Assembly (NCBI GenBank): GCA_902782465.1
Contig: CACZNH010000003.1
Location: 186,001 to 250,000, forward strand
Source of the DNA: an uncultured Bacteroidales bacterium
Lineage (GTDB): Bacteria > Bacteroidota > Bacteroidia > Bacteroidales > Muribaculaceae
DNA length: 64,000 bases
Direction of reading: 5' to 3'
The position numbers were made by a program, and so were the translations under genes. Below are positions 17,905-25,766 of this stretch, piece after piece; the stretch's first letter is position 1; each line of letters begins with the position of its first letter. Under the pieces are notes generated by a model. It was not told the DNA's origin, did not search any database, and saw nothing but the letters and a program-made list of their open reading frames with translations.

Positions 17905-18081
17905 TGTTTAAACCTTTAATGCGTTAATAATCACTTCGTAATATACACAAGCCACACTATTTCTTGTCAGAGATTACGAAAAGCGGGGCAAAGGTACAAC
18001 AAATTCCCGAACCAGCAATAAAAAATCCCGTTTTTTCTCAAAAAAGCATTTTTTCAAACGCCAATGGTACTGCGCTGAGTG

Positions 18082-19029
18082 CTAAAGGGCGATGCGCAGA
18101 CCGATATTCTTGCCCGAACCCGAGGGCGCGGGAGCATCGCTGACGCGGCTCGTTACACGGCAGAACCTATCGCCGTTAATGTAGCAACCGCCTCGAATCA
18201 CGTGCACCGAGCCATAACTGGGTCCCGTGGGATCGGTCTGTGCGCTGCTCTTGTATGCGCCGTACCAGTCCTGGCACCATTCCCACACGTTGCCCGACAT
18301 ATCATAAAGGCCTAACTCATTGGGGGCCAAACTTGCAACAGCATGGGTGGTCGAATTACCGTTACCATCATACCATGCCACATCCTTGATAGCGTTACTG
18401 CCAGCAAATATATAGCTGTGACTCTTGATGCCGCCACGAGCCGCATACTCCCACTCGGCCTCGGTGGGCAGGCGGAAAGTCTTGCCTGTCAACTGATTCA
18501 GCTTGGTGATAAAGTCCTGACAATCGTTCCAAGAAACTTTTTCCACAGGACGCGACAAGTCACCCGTGAAGTTGCTGGGATTAGTGCCCATTACGGCCTG
18601 CCACAACGCTTGAGTCACCTCGGTCTCACCGATGCAGAAGGTCGATAAGGTCACCTCGTGAACAGGCTTCTCGTTGCTGAGAGCCACACTTTCATGTTCT
18701 GGTGTTGCGCCCATAGCAAAGGTGCCGCCAGCAACGGTCACCATCTTGAACGTCACACCGTTAACAGTATACTTCTGGGTCACAGGCTTGTTATCGCCCA
18801 GAATCAAGCCGACAACAACGTTCACATCCGAGATGTTGACAGCACCGTCGGCATTCACATCCGAATCAGCATTGAAGCCAAACATGAGAATGTCGCTGAT
18901 GACGCAATTCACGTCCGAGATGTTGACCACACCGTCACCGTTGACGTCACCAAACTGTGTGTTAGCTCTTGCATTGAATGATAGCAATGCTGCCACTAGC
19001 AGCATGGAAATAACAGATAATCTTTTCAT
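18082..19029 (-). CDS. secreted FGE-sulfatase (SUMF1) domain protein with an N-terminal dockerin-like pair
   Basis: 315 residues. A signal peptide (1-22) is followed at once by two dockerin-like half repeats (GDVNGDGVVNISDV and SDVNADGAVNISDV). Next is a formylglycine-generating-enzyme fold: MVTVAGGTFAMGAT, HEVTLSTFCIGETEVTQALW, PVEKVSWNDCQDF, RLPTEAEWEYAARGG, GLYDMSGNVWEWCQDW and VIRGGCY. True sulfatase activators need a Cys pair near the C-terminus. Here only scattered cysteines are seen (for example GGCYINGDRFCR), so enzyme activity is unclear and a binding or structural role is as likely. No sulfatase gene is in the window. Confidence 0.87.
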   Translation of the reverse strand: MKRLSVISMLLVAALLSFNARANTQFGDVNGDGVVNISDVNCVISDILMFGFNADSDVNADGAVNISDVNVVVGLILGDNKPVTQKYTVNGVTFKMVTVAGGTFAMGATPEHESVALSNEKPVHEVTLSTFCIGETEVTQALWQAVMGTNPSNFTGDLSRPVEKVSWNDCQDFITKLNQLTGKTFRLPTEAEWEYAARGGIKSHSYIFAGSNAIKDVAWYDGNGNSTTHAVASLAPNELGLYDMSGNVWEWCQDWYGAYKSSAQTDPTGPSYGSVHVIRGGCYINGDRFCRVTSRVSDAPAPSGSGKNIGLRIAL

Positions 19030-19099
19030 TTGCTTGTCCTTAAGTTTATAGTTTCACAAGTTTTTTCTTTGGTAATCAATTCTGGTATAGGGAAAGACG

Positions 19100-19681
19100 T
19101 TATTCCAGGTATTGCTTGATATAGAGTTCGCAGTTGGCGACGAGGGTGTCATACCACTGCTGGCCGTAGCGCTCGATGAGGGGCTCCTTGAGGAACTGAT
19201 AGAGGCGGATGCCCTCGCGACGGCCCAAGACCTCAGCGCACTTGCAGATTTTCCAGCGGTCGTAGTTCACGGCCTCATAGCCGGGATAGCGCTTGATGCG
19301 CACGGGATAGAGGTAGCAGGACATGGGTTTGCGCCACTTGATGCGTCCCTGGCGATAAGCGGCCTCGATGGCACACAGGCACATGCCGCCGCGCTCATAG
19401 GTGGTGAACACGCAGTTGGCACCGCCCACGAGTTGCGTCACCAGTTCGCCCTCGACATCAAAGAAGGCGACACCATTCTCCTTGATTTGGTCTTGAGCCT
19501 GTGGCAGCAGGTCATCCCAGATTTCGGGCAGGATTTCCTTGAGGCGTTTGTATTCTTCCTGGGTGAGCGGTGCACCCGAGTCGCCCTCGATGCAGCAGGC
19601 GCCCAAGCAGGTATCCAGGTCGCAGCAGAAGAAGCGCTCGACCAAATCCAGACTCACCAATGTACCGTCGATGTCAAACAT
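19100..19681 (-). CDS. DUF3109 family cysteine-rich protein
   Basis: 193 residues, conserved in Bacteroidetes, with a set of cysteines suggesting metal or Fe-S binding: CCDLDTCLGACC near the N-terminus, then NCVF, MCLCA, MSCYLYP and KICKC. It resembles the YkgJ-type zinc/iron-chelating proteins. Its function is unknown. It lies on the same strand as folP-cdaA, 86 bp downstream of cdaA. The gap holds two tandem hairpins, so it may be expressed at a lower level from the same transcript. Confidence 0.85.
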   Translation of the reverse strand: MFDIDGTLVSLDLVERFFCCDLDTCLGACCIEGDSGAPLTQEEYKRLKEILPEIWDDLLPQAQDQIKENGVAFFDVEGELVTQLVGGANCVFTTYERGGMCLCAIEAAYRQGRIKWRKPMSCYLYPVRIKRYPGYEAVNYDRWKICKCAEVLGRREGIRLYQFLKEPLIERYGQQWYDTLVANCELYIKQYLE

Positions 19682-19705
19682 GCTATTGTTTTAAGTTTTC
19701 AGTTC

Positions 19706-19762
19706 ATACACCATACAAGCGGCGACAGCCGCAAATACACCATACACAGCGGCGATTGCCGC
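19706..19762. repeat. two tandem 30-base units, each with a GCGGC/GCCGC hairpin
   Basis: ATACACCATACA followed by GCGGC-GACA-GCCGC (19719-19732), and again ATACACCATACA followed by GCGGC-GATT-GCCGC (19749-19762). The loops differ (GACA and GATT) while the stems are kept. Located between cdaA and the DUF3109 gene; in the minus direction no T tract follows, so termination is uncertain. Confidence 0.8.
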
Positions 19763-19767
19763 TTTTA

Positions 19768-20553
19768 TTATTCTTTCTCGACGAGGGCCGAGAGGGCGTG
19801 TTCGAGGTCGGTACTGGAGAGATTCAGGTGCAATTCGCCCTTGTGGGCATAGGAGATGCGTCCCGTTTCCTCGCTCACGACGATGGCAATGGCGTCGGTA
19901 GCCTGGGCGATGCCTTTAGCCGAACGGTGGCGCAGACCCAGGTAGCGGGGGATGTTGGTGTCGTGCGACACGGGCAGGATACAGCCAGCGCTCTTGATTT
20001 GGTTGCCGGCAACGATGAGGGCGCCGTCATGCAAGGGGCTGTTCTTGAAGAAGATATTCTCGATGAGGCGAGAATTGATGTTGGCATTAATCACATCGCC
20101 TGTGCGTTCATAGTCGGTGAGCGGGATGTCCTGCTGCACGACGATGAGGGCGCCCGTCTTGGTCTTCGCCATGTTCATGCAGGCATACACCACCGGCATA
20201 ATCCATTTCTTGCTGTCCGCGATTTCGGTCTTGCTCTTGAACAGTTTCCCGAATATCTTTAGGCCCCGCCTGGAGCCCAGCTCGGTGAGGAAGCGTTTGA
20301 TTTCGTCCTGGAATAGAATGACCAGAATGAACAGGCCGATGTCGATGAACTTGTCCATGATGGTGCCAATCAGGCGCATGTCCATAATTTTGTACATGAC
20401 CACCCAAGCTATAACAAACGCCAGCACACCGACGAAGATGTCGAGCGAGCCCGAGTCCTTCATCGTGCGGTAGAGGTAAAAGAGCAGGGTTGCCACCAGC
20501 AGGATGTCAACCAGGTCCTTGAAACTGAAAAGAGAGAATAATGATGTTGGCAT
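19768..20553 (-). CDS. cdaA: diadenylate cyclase CdaA (c-di-AMP synthase)
   Basis: Makes cyclic di-AMP from two ATP at the inner membrane. 261 residues: three predicted membrane helices in about the first 85 residues (for example LVDILLVATLLFYLYRT), a coiled linker, then the DAC domain. The DAC motifs are DGALIVAGNQI (DGA) and LGLRHRSAKGIAQ (RHR); both are intact. It follows folP by 18 bp, an order conserved across Bacteroidetes, so the two share a transcript. The expected effects are potassium/osmotic and envelope homeostasis, by analogy with other bacteria. Confidence 0.93.
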   Translation of the reverse strand: MPTSLFSLFSFKDLVDILLVATLLFYLYRTMKDSGSLDIFVGVLAFVIAWVVMYKIMDMRLIGTIMDKFIDIGLFILVILFQDEIKRFLTELGSRRGLKIFGKLFKSKTEIADSKKWIMPVVYACMNMAKTKTGALIVVQQDIPLTDYERTGDVINANINSRLIENIFFKNSPLHDGALIVAGNQIKSAGCILPVSHDTNIPRYLGLRHRSAKGIAQATDAIAIVVSEETGRISYAHKGELHLNLSSTDLEHALSALVEKE

Positions 20554-20571
20554 ATCTGGTTTTTCTTTTGT

Positions 20572-21450
20572 TTACAGGTTATTGTTGCTGTTGTCACGCA
20601 ATAGTGTAGTGAGTGCCACCGCCTCGGCTGCCGCCTTGACATCGTGCACGCGCAGGATGTGGGCACCATGCATCAGGGCGATGGTGTTGATGACAGTGGT
20701 ACCATTCAAGGCCGCGTCGGCATCGCACTGCAACGGCGTGTATATCATGCGCTTGCGTGACATACCCACCAGCAGCGGGGCCTCCAGCGCATGAAAGGCA
20801 TCAAGGCGCGCCAGCAGCTCGTAGTTCTGCTCCAGGGTCTTGGCAAAGCCGAATCCCGGGTCGGCAATGACGTCGGCCACGCCCAACTGACGCAAATCGT
20901 CGATGCGACGGGCCATCCACTCGAGAACGTCGGCAGCGACATTGTCATAGTCGGTCAACTGCGACATCGTCTCGGGTGTGCCGCGCATGTGCATCAGCAC
21001 ATAGGGGACATGCAGACGCGCCACCGTGGCGAACATATCCTCGTCGATGGTGCCGCCCGAGATGTCATTGATAATGTCGGCACCCCACTCTTCCACGCAG
21101 CGCTGGGCTACCTCGGCACGATAGGTGTCCACCGAGATGATGACATCAGGATGCTCACGCCTGATGATGGCCAGCGCCCACCCGAGGCGTGCCATTTCGC
21201 CCTGAGCGTCAACCTGTTCACTTCCTGGACGCGTCGAGCAGGCACCCACGTCGATGACGTCAGCGCCATCCACAATCATCTGCCGCACCCGCTCGACAAG
21301 CATGTGCTCGTCGTTCACGCGGCTACCGCTGTAGAATGAATCGGGCGTGACGTTGACAATGCCCATCACCCACGGTCGGTCGATGGTCACCAGTCGCCCT
21401 TTCAGGTTCAGGCTATAGGACTTGAACGGATGCATCATTGTGTTATTCAC
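20572..21450 (-). CDS. folP: dihydropteroate synthase
   Basis: Joins p-aminobenzoate to the pterin pyrophosphate in folate synthesis; the sulfonamide target. 292 residues with the family signatures VMGIVNVTPDSFYSGS (pterin/phosphate loop), IDVGACSTRPGS, SVDTYRAEVA, INDISGG, PYVLMHMRGTPE and ADPGFGFAKT. Candidate starts are 21450, 21438 and 21435. A -7-like TAACTTTG on its strand at 21469-21462 would leave a very short leader for the first, so the inner ones are possible. Co-transcribed with cdaA. Confidence 0.94.
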   Translation of the reverse strand: MNNTMMHPFKSYSLNLKGRLVTIDRPWVMGIVNVTPDSFYSGSRVNDEHMLVERVRQMIVDGADVIDVGACSTRPGSEQVDAQGEMARLGWALAIIRREHPDVIISVDTYRAEVAQRCVEEWGADIINDISGGTIDEDMFATVARLHVPYVLMHMRGTPETMSQLTDYDNVAADVLEWMARRIDDLRQLGVADVIADPGFGFAKTLEQNYELLARLDAFHALEAPLLVGMSRKRMIYTPLQCDADAALNGTTVINTIALMHGAHILRVHDVKAAAEAVALTTLLRDNSNNNL

Positions 21451-21461
21451 ATTTTAACTTG

Positions 21462-21500
21462 CAAAGTTACGAAACTTTTCCCAAAAATACACTACCTTTG
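21462..21500. promoter_or_regulatory. divergent -7 boxes between folP and murI
   Basis: Two -7 boxes face away from each other in a 76-bp gap: TAACTTTG on the minus strand (21469-21462) toward folP, and TACCTTTG on the plus strand (21493-21500) toward murI. No clear TTTG -33 box was found for either, so the start sites are only likely. Confidence 0.5.
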
Positions 21501-21526
21501 CCAACAAATAGCAAATTACAACCTAC

Positions 21527-22375
21527 ATGGCGACTATGACATACGGTAACTGGATTGAGCAGGCACCCATTGGGGTGTTTGACTCGGGATTCGGAGGACT
21601 GACCATCCTGCGGGACATCAGGCGGGTACTGCCCCAGTACGATTATCTGTTTGTGGGCGACAACGCACGTGCCCCCTACGGCACACGCTCACGCGAACTG
21701 GTATATGAATTCACCCTGCAAGCCGTCAAGCACCTGTTCGCCCAGGGCTGCCACCTGATTGTTCTGGCTTGTAACACAGCGTCGGCCGAGGCGCTGCGCA
21801 CCATCCAGCAGCAGGACCTCCCCACCCTAGCCCCCGAACGCCGCGTGCTGGGCGTTGTGCGTCCCACGGTAGAGAAAGTGGGCGAGCTGAGCCGCACGGG
21901 CCACATCGGCGTGTTCGGCACGCCAGGCACCATTGCCAGCCGCAGCTATAACATTGAGATTGAGGGCACTTATCCCGGATTCAAGGTCCATGGCCACGCC
22001 TGCCCCATGTGGGTGCCGCTGGTCGAGAACCGTGAGAGTGGCGGGGACGGCGCCGACTACTTCGTCAAGAAAGACATCAACCTGCTCATGAGCGAGAGTC
22101 CCGACATCGATACCGTCATCCTGGGCTGCACCCACTACCCTCTGCTCATTGACAAAATCAACCAGTACATGCCCCAGGGCGTGAACGTCATCCAGCAGGG
22201 TCCCATCGTTGCTGACAGCCTCGCCGACTACCTGCAACGCCATCCCGAAATCGAGCAGCACTGCAGCCGCGGCGGCTCATGCCGCTACTATACGACCGAG
22301 GACCCCGACCACTTCTCGCCGCTGGCGAGTGTGTTCGTCAACGAGCCCGTCAATGCCCAGCGCATCATCCTGTAA
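21527..22375 (+). CDS. murI: glutamate racemase
   Basis: Makes D-glutamate for peptidoglycan in the cytoplasm. 282 residues. Motifs are GVFDSGFGGLTILRDI, the first catalytic cysteine in LACNTASAEAL, and the second in ILGCTHYPLL; the DNARAPYG loop is also present. It is a single-gene unit, ended by the very long hairpin 22401-22463. Start chosen at 21527, 27 nt after the -7 box; an inner Met three codons on is also possible. Confidence 0.95.
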   Translation: MATMTYGNWIEQAPIGVFDSGFGGLTILRDIRRVLPQYDYLFVGDNARAPYGTRSRELVYEFTLQAVKHLFAQGCHLIVLACNTASAEALRTIQQQDLPTLAPERRVLGVVRPTVEKVGELSRTGHIGVFGTPGTIASRSYNIEIEGTYPGFKVHGHACPMWVPLVENRESGGDGADYFVKKDINLLMSESPDIDTVILGCTHYPLLIDKINQYMPQGVNVIQQGPIVADSLADYLQRHPEIEQHCSRGGSCRYYTTEDPDHFSPLASVFVNEPVNAQRIIL

Positions 22376-22400
22376 CCACACTCCATACAAAACAAGAAAT

Positions 22401-22463
22401 AAACAATAAATGCAACAAGCACAAAGGGTGCGAATGCCTTTGTGCTTGTTGCATTTATTGTTT
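22401..22463. terminator. 27-bp perfect-stem bidirectional terminator
   Basis: A perfectly paired 27-bp stem (22401-22427 with 22437-22463) with a 9-base loop, ending in TTTTCC on the plus side and A-rich on the other. It separates the convergent murI and glycine-zipper lipoprotein genes. The stem is about twice the usual length. Confidence 0.9.
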
Positions 22464-22486
22464 TCCTTTTATCTCTTCGGTTGTTA

Positions 22487-23134
22487 TCAGCGGTTGGTGC
22501 GCAACTGGAAGGAGCGCAGGGTGTAGAGTTTATCACCGTCCGATAGGCCGATAGAGAAGTCGGCAGTGCCGTTCTTGAGTTTCCTGGTGGCTATCAACTC
22601 GGCCTGATAGCGTACAGCCTTGCCAGGTCCCAGTTCCTTGACAATGGCAGTGGGCGACAGGTAAATCTGCTTGGTACCGCTCACGGTGATTACGGGAGCG
22701 ATGTCATAGACGTAGTTGCGGCCCGTGTTGCGGATGATGAAGACGAGCTTGGCATGCTCTCCTGCATCAATCGCGCGGTTGTTGTTCTCATCGACAAAGC
22801 GCATCTCGGCAATCTCGATGTTGGCGTAGGGGCTATAAGCGTTGTTCTGGCGGTAATCGTCCATGTCATAGTCATAGTAGTAATCCGAGGAGCGGTAGTT
22901 GCCGTCATCGGTTTTGGGAGCCGTTGCTGCGGCGCCAATGATACCGCCGACCGCCATGCCGACGACAGTACCGAGGTCACTGCCACGCGGGCCATCAGAC
23001 AAGCCGCCGATGGCTGAGCCGAACATGCCACCAATGGAGGCACCTGTAGCCGCGCCGTAAAACTGGTTCATAGACTGGCAACTCGACATCAACAGGGCTG
23101 TTGCCGTCAGGGCAGTAAATAATGTTTTCTTCAT
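22487..23134 (-). CDS. glycine-zipper lipoprotein
   Basis: 215 residues. The signal peptide ends in a lipobox (LLMSSC, Cys at about 19), so the protein is probably anchored in the outer membrane. Residues about 26-75 are a glycine zipper (GASIGGMFGSAIGG, GTVVGMAVGGIIGA) able to pack in membranes. After an acidic, Tyr-rich linker (about 80-100), a beta-rich C-terminal domain follows with IEIAEMRFVDENNNRAIDAGE and VFIIRNTGRNYVYDI, which looks like a CARDB/Ig-like fold. Function unknown; similar proteins are envelope stress or secretion accessories. Confidence 0.8.
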   Translation of the reverse strand: MKKTLFTALTATALLMSSCQSMNQFYGAATGASIGGMFGSAIGGLSDGPRGSDLGTVVGMAVGGIIGAAATAPKTDDGNYRSSDYYYDYDMDDYRQNNAYSPYANIEIAEMRFVDENNNRAIDAGEHAKLVFIIRNTGRNYVYDIAPVITVSGTKQIYLSPTAIVKELGPGKAVRYQAELIATRKLKNGTADFSIGLSDGDKLYTLRSFQLRTNR

Positions 23135-23194
23135 CTCTTATCCTTTTTAAAAAACCTTCGTTGCTGAAATGCTCATTTGCAAGAATTATGCCAA

Positions 23195-23638
23195 TTATTC
23201 ATCCTGGGCTTTAGCGCATAACGTTTTATAATCTTCGGGAGTGAATACTATTGTTTCTGTCGTTTTTGCCCCCTTTGGAAGAAAAGTAATCACCAGGGGG
23301 CGTCCAGCCTCGGACAAGCGACGAAACAGGTTTTCCCACGGTCGGCCAAAGTTCTCCAATTGCTTAATCCACATCCTTTTATAATTCTCGCCTTCGCCAA
23401 TAAGCATCGACAGGAAACCCGCAAGTGATGACGGCGTCTGCAATACTACGCCGACCGTGTCACCATCGCTCTCGATGGCATTGAGAGCCCAAGCGTCATC
23501 ATACTCAATGGGGCATTCGCCGTTGAGCATGGCGATATAGGTATCCACATCCCCAAAGGCAAACGTACCCTGGGCTGATACCGTCATCGGTATCATAACG
23601 GCCGCAAACAAGCATAACAGGCTAACAATTTTTCTCAT
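23195..23638 (-). CDS. small secreted protein, unknown function
   Basis: 147 residues. A signal peptide (about 1-22, ending TVSAQ) and a short acidic/aromatic mature domain without cysteine. No family recognised. Its ATG overlaps the stop codon of the upstream XRE regulator gene by 4 bases (ATGA), which implies translational coupling. It is the last gene of a TerB-XRE-secreted cluster. It could be the effector or target of the regulator, but nothing in the sequence shows this. Confidence 0.8.
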   Translation of the reverse strand: MRKIVSLLCLFAAVMIPMTVSAQGTFAFGDVDTYIAMLNGECPIEYDDAWALNAIESDGDTVGVVLQTPSSLAGFLSMLIGEGENYKRMWIKQLENFGRPWENLFRRLSEAGRPLVITFLPKGAKTTETIVFTPEDYKTLCAKAQDE

Positions 23639-23865
23639 TTCGGTTGGGGTTTATCGGGTTTGGGGTTATCGCGGTACTCGAGGATGTCACCTGGCGAACA
23701 ATCCAACGCACGGCAGATGGCGTCGAGCGTCGAGAAGCGCACTGCACGGGCCTTACCGGTCTTGAGGATAGACAGGTTGGCGATGGTGATGCCAACCCGC
23801 TCACTCAACTCGTTGAGCGACATCTTGCGGCGAGCCATCATGACATCAAGATTAACGACAATCAT
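23635..23865 (-). CDS. XRE/Cro-family helix-turn-helix regulator
   Basis: 76 residues, almost all HTH. Residues about 5-65 give the five-helix Cro/C1 fold, with MARRKMSLNELSERVGITIANLSILKTGK as helices 1-3 and FSTLDAICRALDCSPGDIL as helices 4-5. It belongs to the short YozG-type group. The tail is Pro-rich. It overlaps the downstream secreted-protein gene by four bases. Lies 33 bp after the TerB-like gene. Confidence 0.9.
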   Translation of the reverse strand: MIVVNLDVMMARRKMSLNELSERVGITIANLSILKTGKARAVRFSTLDAICRALDCSPGDILEYRDNPKPDKPQPK

Positions 23866-23898
23866 CGTGGCTGCAGATGGTTACAAACAAGCGATTTT

Positions 23899-24294
23899 TT
23901 ATGCCTCGGGCATCTCCTCGGCATCAAGGCTGTCAACGACGCCGGCAATCATGCCGTCAACGATGCTGCCACGATAGCCCAGCGCCATTGCATAGAGTTT
24001 GCAGATGGCCAGTTCCTGCTCGTCGAGCTCACCGTCCACCATCATCATGGCTACCATGTCGCGCAGATAGGCAAGCTTGGTGTCCTCGTCCTCAGGCAGG
24101 GTAATGTTCACACTGTCGGGGTCATCAATGACCTTGTTGAACTCCTCGGGGGTAATGTTCTCACGTGAGGCGACGGCCAGCAATACGGCCATTTCCGAGT
24201 CGGTAACGCGCCCGTCGGCAGCGGCGAGCATCACGAGGTTCTTGAGTTGTCCCAGACGCTGCTGTTCCTGGGGATTGTCGATTTTCTTTTTCAT
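23899..24294 (-). CDS. TerB-like domain protein
   Basis: 131 residues. A TerB-type helical domain with two repeated acidic signatures, AAADGRVTDSEMAVL and MMVDGELDEQELAICK, which are the metal-binding motifs of the family. Cytoplasmic, no signal peptide. TerB-like proteins are linked to tellurite resistance and phage or stress defence, but stand-alone members are common and of unknown role. First gene of the TerB-XRE-secreted cluster; no other ter genes are present. Confidence 0.85.
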   Translation of the reverse strand: MKKKIDNPQEQQRLGQLKNLVMLAAADGRVTDSEMAVLLAVASRENITPEEFNKVIDDPDSVNITLPEDEDTKLAYLRDMVAMMMVDGELDEQELAICKLYAMALGYRGSIVDGMIAGVVDSLDAEEMPEA

Positions 24295-24312
24295 ATTCTC
24301 TGTAATATTTAA

Positions 24313-24347
24313 TCACTAATCTCTAATCACTAATCACTAATCATCAA
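24313..24347 (-). repeat. 7-base-period TTAG array at the end of hydE
   Basis: Five 7-base units; read on the gene's own strand the unit is TTAGTGA or TTAGAGA. The TAG stop codon of hydE (24337-24339) is inside the array. A period of 7 moves the TAG through all three frames. Similar arrays lie at 37854-37881 and 40535-40562. Confidence 0.8.
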
Positions 24348-25371
24348 GCGTTTTGACACTTGATTTCCTGTGTCCGCCCCACCCTTGTCCGATGGTGCGA
24401 CCGATGCTCATAATCTTCAACCCGATGCAGCTGCGGCAGTGTGCAGGTGTGTCGTTGACACAGATTTTGCCGGGATACAGCTCGTAGAGGCGACGGTATT
24501 CGCCCTCGGTGACATTGGGCATCACCACATTGGCACCTGCCTGCAAGGCCATGATACGGCCTTCGGGATGCAGGCTCTCCATCGCCGTTGTCGCGGGGAT
24601 GTTGATGTCGGACATGAGCAGACGCATCGCCGCCATCGTTCGCAGGGCCAGCTCCAGGGTGCCGCCCGATTCCGCAGCCAGCGGAGTTTCGGGATGCGGG
24701 ATAAATGGCCCGATGCCCGCCATGTCGATGCCCAAATCCTTAAAATAAAGCAGGTCGTCGGCAATCGATTCAATGGTTTGACCCGGTTGTCCCACCATGA
24801 TGCCAGAGCCCAGCTCGTAGCCCAGTTCCCTAATCATCAGCAGGCACTCGTGGCGACGCTGCCAGCTCATGCCTGGATTGAGGCGGTGGTAAAGGTCGGT
24901 ATCGGTCGTCTCGATGCGCAGCAGGTAACGGTCAGCACCAGCCTCCCTGAAAGCCTTGTAATCGGCATAGTCACGCTCGCCGATGCTGAGTGTCAGCGCC
25001 ACGTCGAGCCGCTTGATTTGCTCAATGATGCGGCACATGCGAGACTGGTCAAAGTGCAGGTCCTCGCCCGACTGCAGCACCACCGTCTGGAAACCGAGGT
25101 CTGCTGCACGGCGTGCCGTCTCGACAAGTTCCTCGTCGGTCATGCGGTAACGCTTCACATGGGCGTTGCTGCGACGGATGCCGCAGTACAGGCAGTCGTT
25201 GCGGCAGATGTTGGAGAACTCGATGAGGCCGCGCAGGTGCACTGCATCGCCGACGGCATCGTGGCGCACTCGGTCGGCACGTTGATACAAGTCCTCGGCA
25301 GGAGCCGTGGTCAGCAAGGTGACGATGGCGTCACGGTCCAACACTGCTGTATGTTTGTCGCGTTCAAGCAT
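24337..25371 (-). CDS. hydE: [FeFe]-hydrogenase maturase HydE (radical SAM)
   Basis: A radical S-adenosylmethionine enzyme that helps make the dithiomethylamine-bearing diiron site of [FeFe]-hydrogenase. 344 residues, the usual length. The Fe4S4 cluster motif CX3CX2C is C56-C60-C63 in NICRNDCLYCGIRR. Other hallmarks are VVLQSGED, IGERDYADYKAFREAGADRYLLRIET, SGIMVGQPGQT and GPFIPHPETPL. A C-terminal cysteine group (ICVNDTPAHCRSCIG) may hold the second cluster. HydF, HydG and hydrogenase genes are not in the window. A decayed second copy lies at 29343-29848. A -7-like TACCTTTG is on its strand at 25398-25391. Confidence 0.93.
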   Translation of the reverse strand: MLERDKHTAVLDRDAIVTLLTTAPAEDLYQRADRVRHDAVGDAVHLRGLIEFSNICRNDCLYCGIRRSNAHVKRYRMTDEELVETARRAADLGFQTVVLQSGEDLHFDQSRMCRIIEQIKRLDVALTLSIGERDYADYKAFREAGADRYLLRIETTDTDLYHRLNPGMSWQRRHECLLMIRELGYELGSGIMVGQPGQTIESIADDLLYFKDLGIDMAGIGPFIPHPETPLAAESGGTLELALRTMAAMRLLMSDINIPATTAMESLHPEGRIMALQAGANVVMPNVTEGEYRRLYELYPGKICVNDTPAHCRSCIGLKIMSIGRTIGQGWGGHRKSSVKTLDD

Positions 25372-25449
25372 CTTTTTGCTTTTTCAAAAGCAAAGGTAGT
25401 GTTTTTTCACGAAGTTGATGTAATTTTGCACCTATAAAACCAAAAGAAT

Positions 25450-25734
25450 ATGAAAACCATACAAGAAATCAAAGAAATGCTGTCCCGCAGCGAGGGACAG
25501 GAAGCCCTCAACGCCGCTGGCGAAATCATCAACAGCAAGGACGTCAACCGCGAGACCCTGGCCAACGCCTATTACCTGCGCGGCAACGCCTATCGTCAGG
25601 AAGGCAACATCCGCCTGGCGCTTAACAGCTACCTCGAGGCCATGGAAATCGACCCCGACGGCCCTGCCGCCGAGGCTTATCGCCACCTGCAGGAACTCCT
25701 CGCTTACTACCACAAGGACTATTATAACCCTTAA
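25450..25734 (+). CDS. small TPR-type helical repeat protein (copy 1)
   Basis: 94 residues, two tetratricopeptide-like helix pairs (about 36-70: ANAYYLRGNAYRQEGNIRLA, then NSYLEAMEIDPDGPAAEAY). No signal peptide; a cytoplasmic protein-protein contact module. It is divergent from hydE and its promoter box TAATTTTG (25421-25428) is also kept in the duplicate at 29929. The two proteins differ at 6 of 94 residues. It is followed at 32 bp by the GNAT gene and is probably co-transcribed with it. Confidence 0.85.
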   Translation: MKTIQEIKEMLSRSEGQEALNAAGEIINSKDVNRETLANAYYLRGNAYRQEGNIRLALNSYLEAMEIDPDGPAAEAYRHLQELLAYYHKDYYNP

Positions 25735-25766
25735 GCCAAAGCCAAGGGAAAAAGTAACAGCAATCT

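Noticed and set aside
18082-19029. A true sulfatase-activating enzyme
   Set aside because: The domain fold is clear, but the catalytic cysteine pair could not be confirmed by eye, and no sulfatase gene is in the window.
24370-25437. 355-codon plus-strand open frame opposite hydE
   Set aside because: Antisense shadow; hydE motifs on the minus strand are complete.
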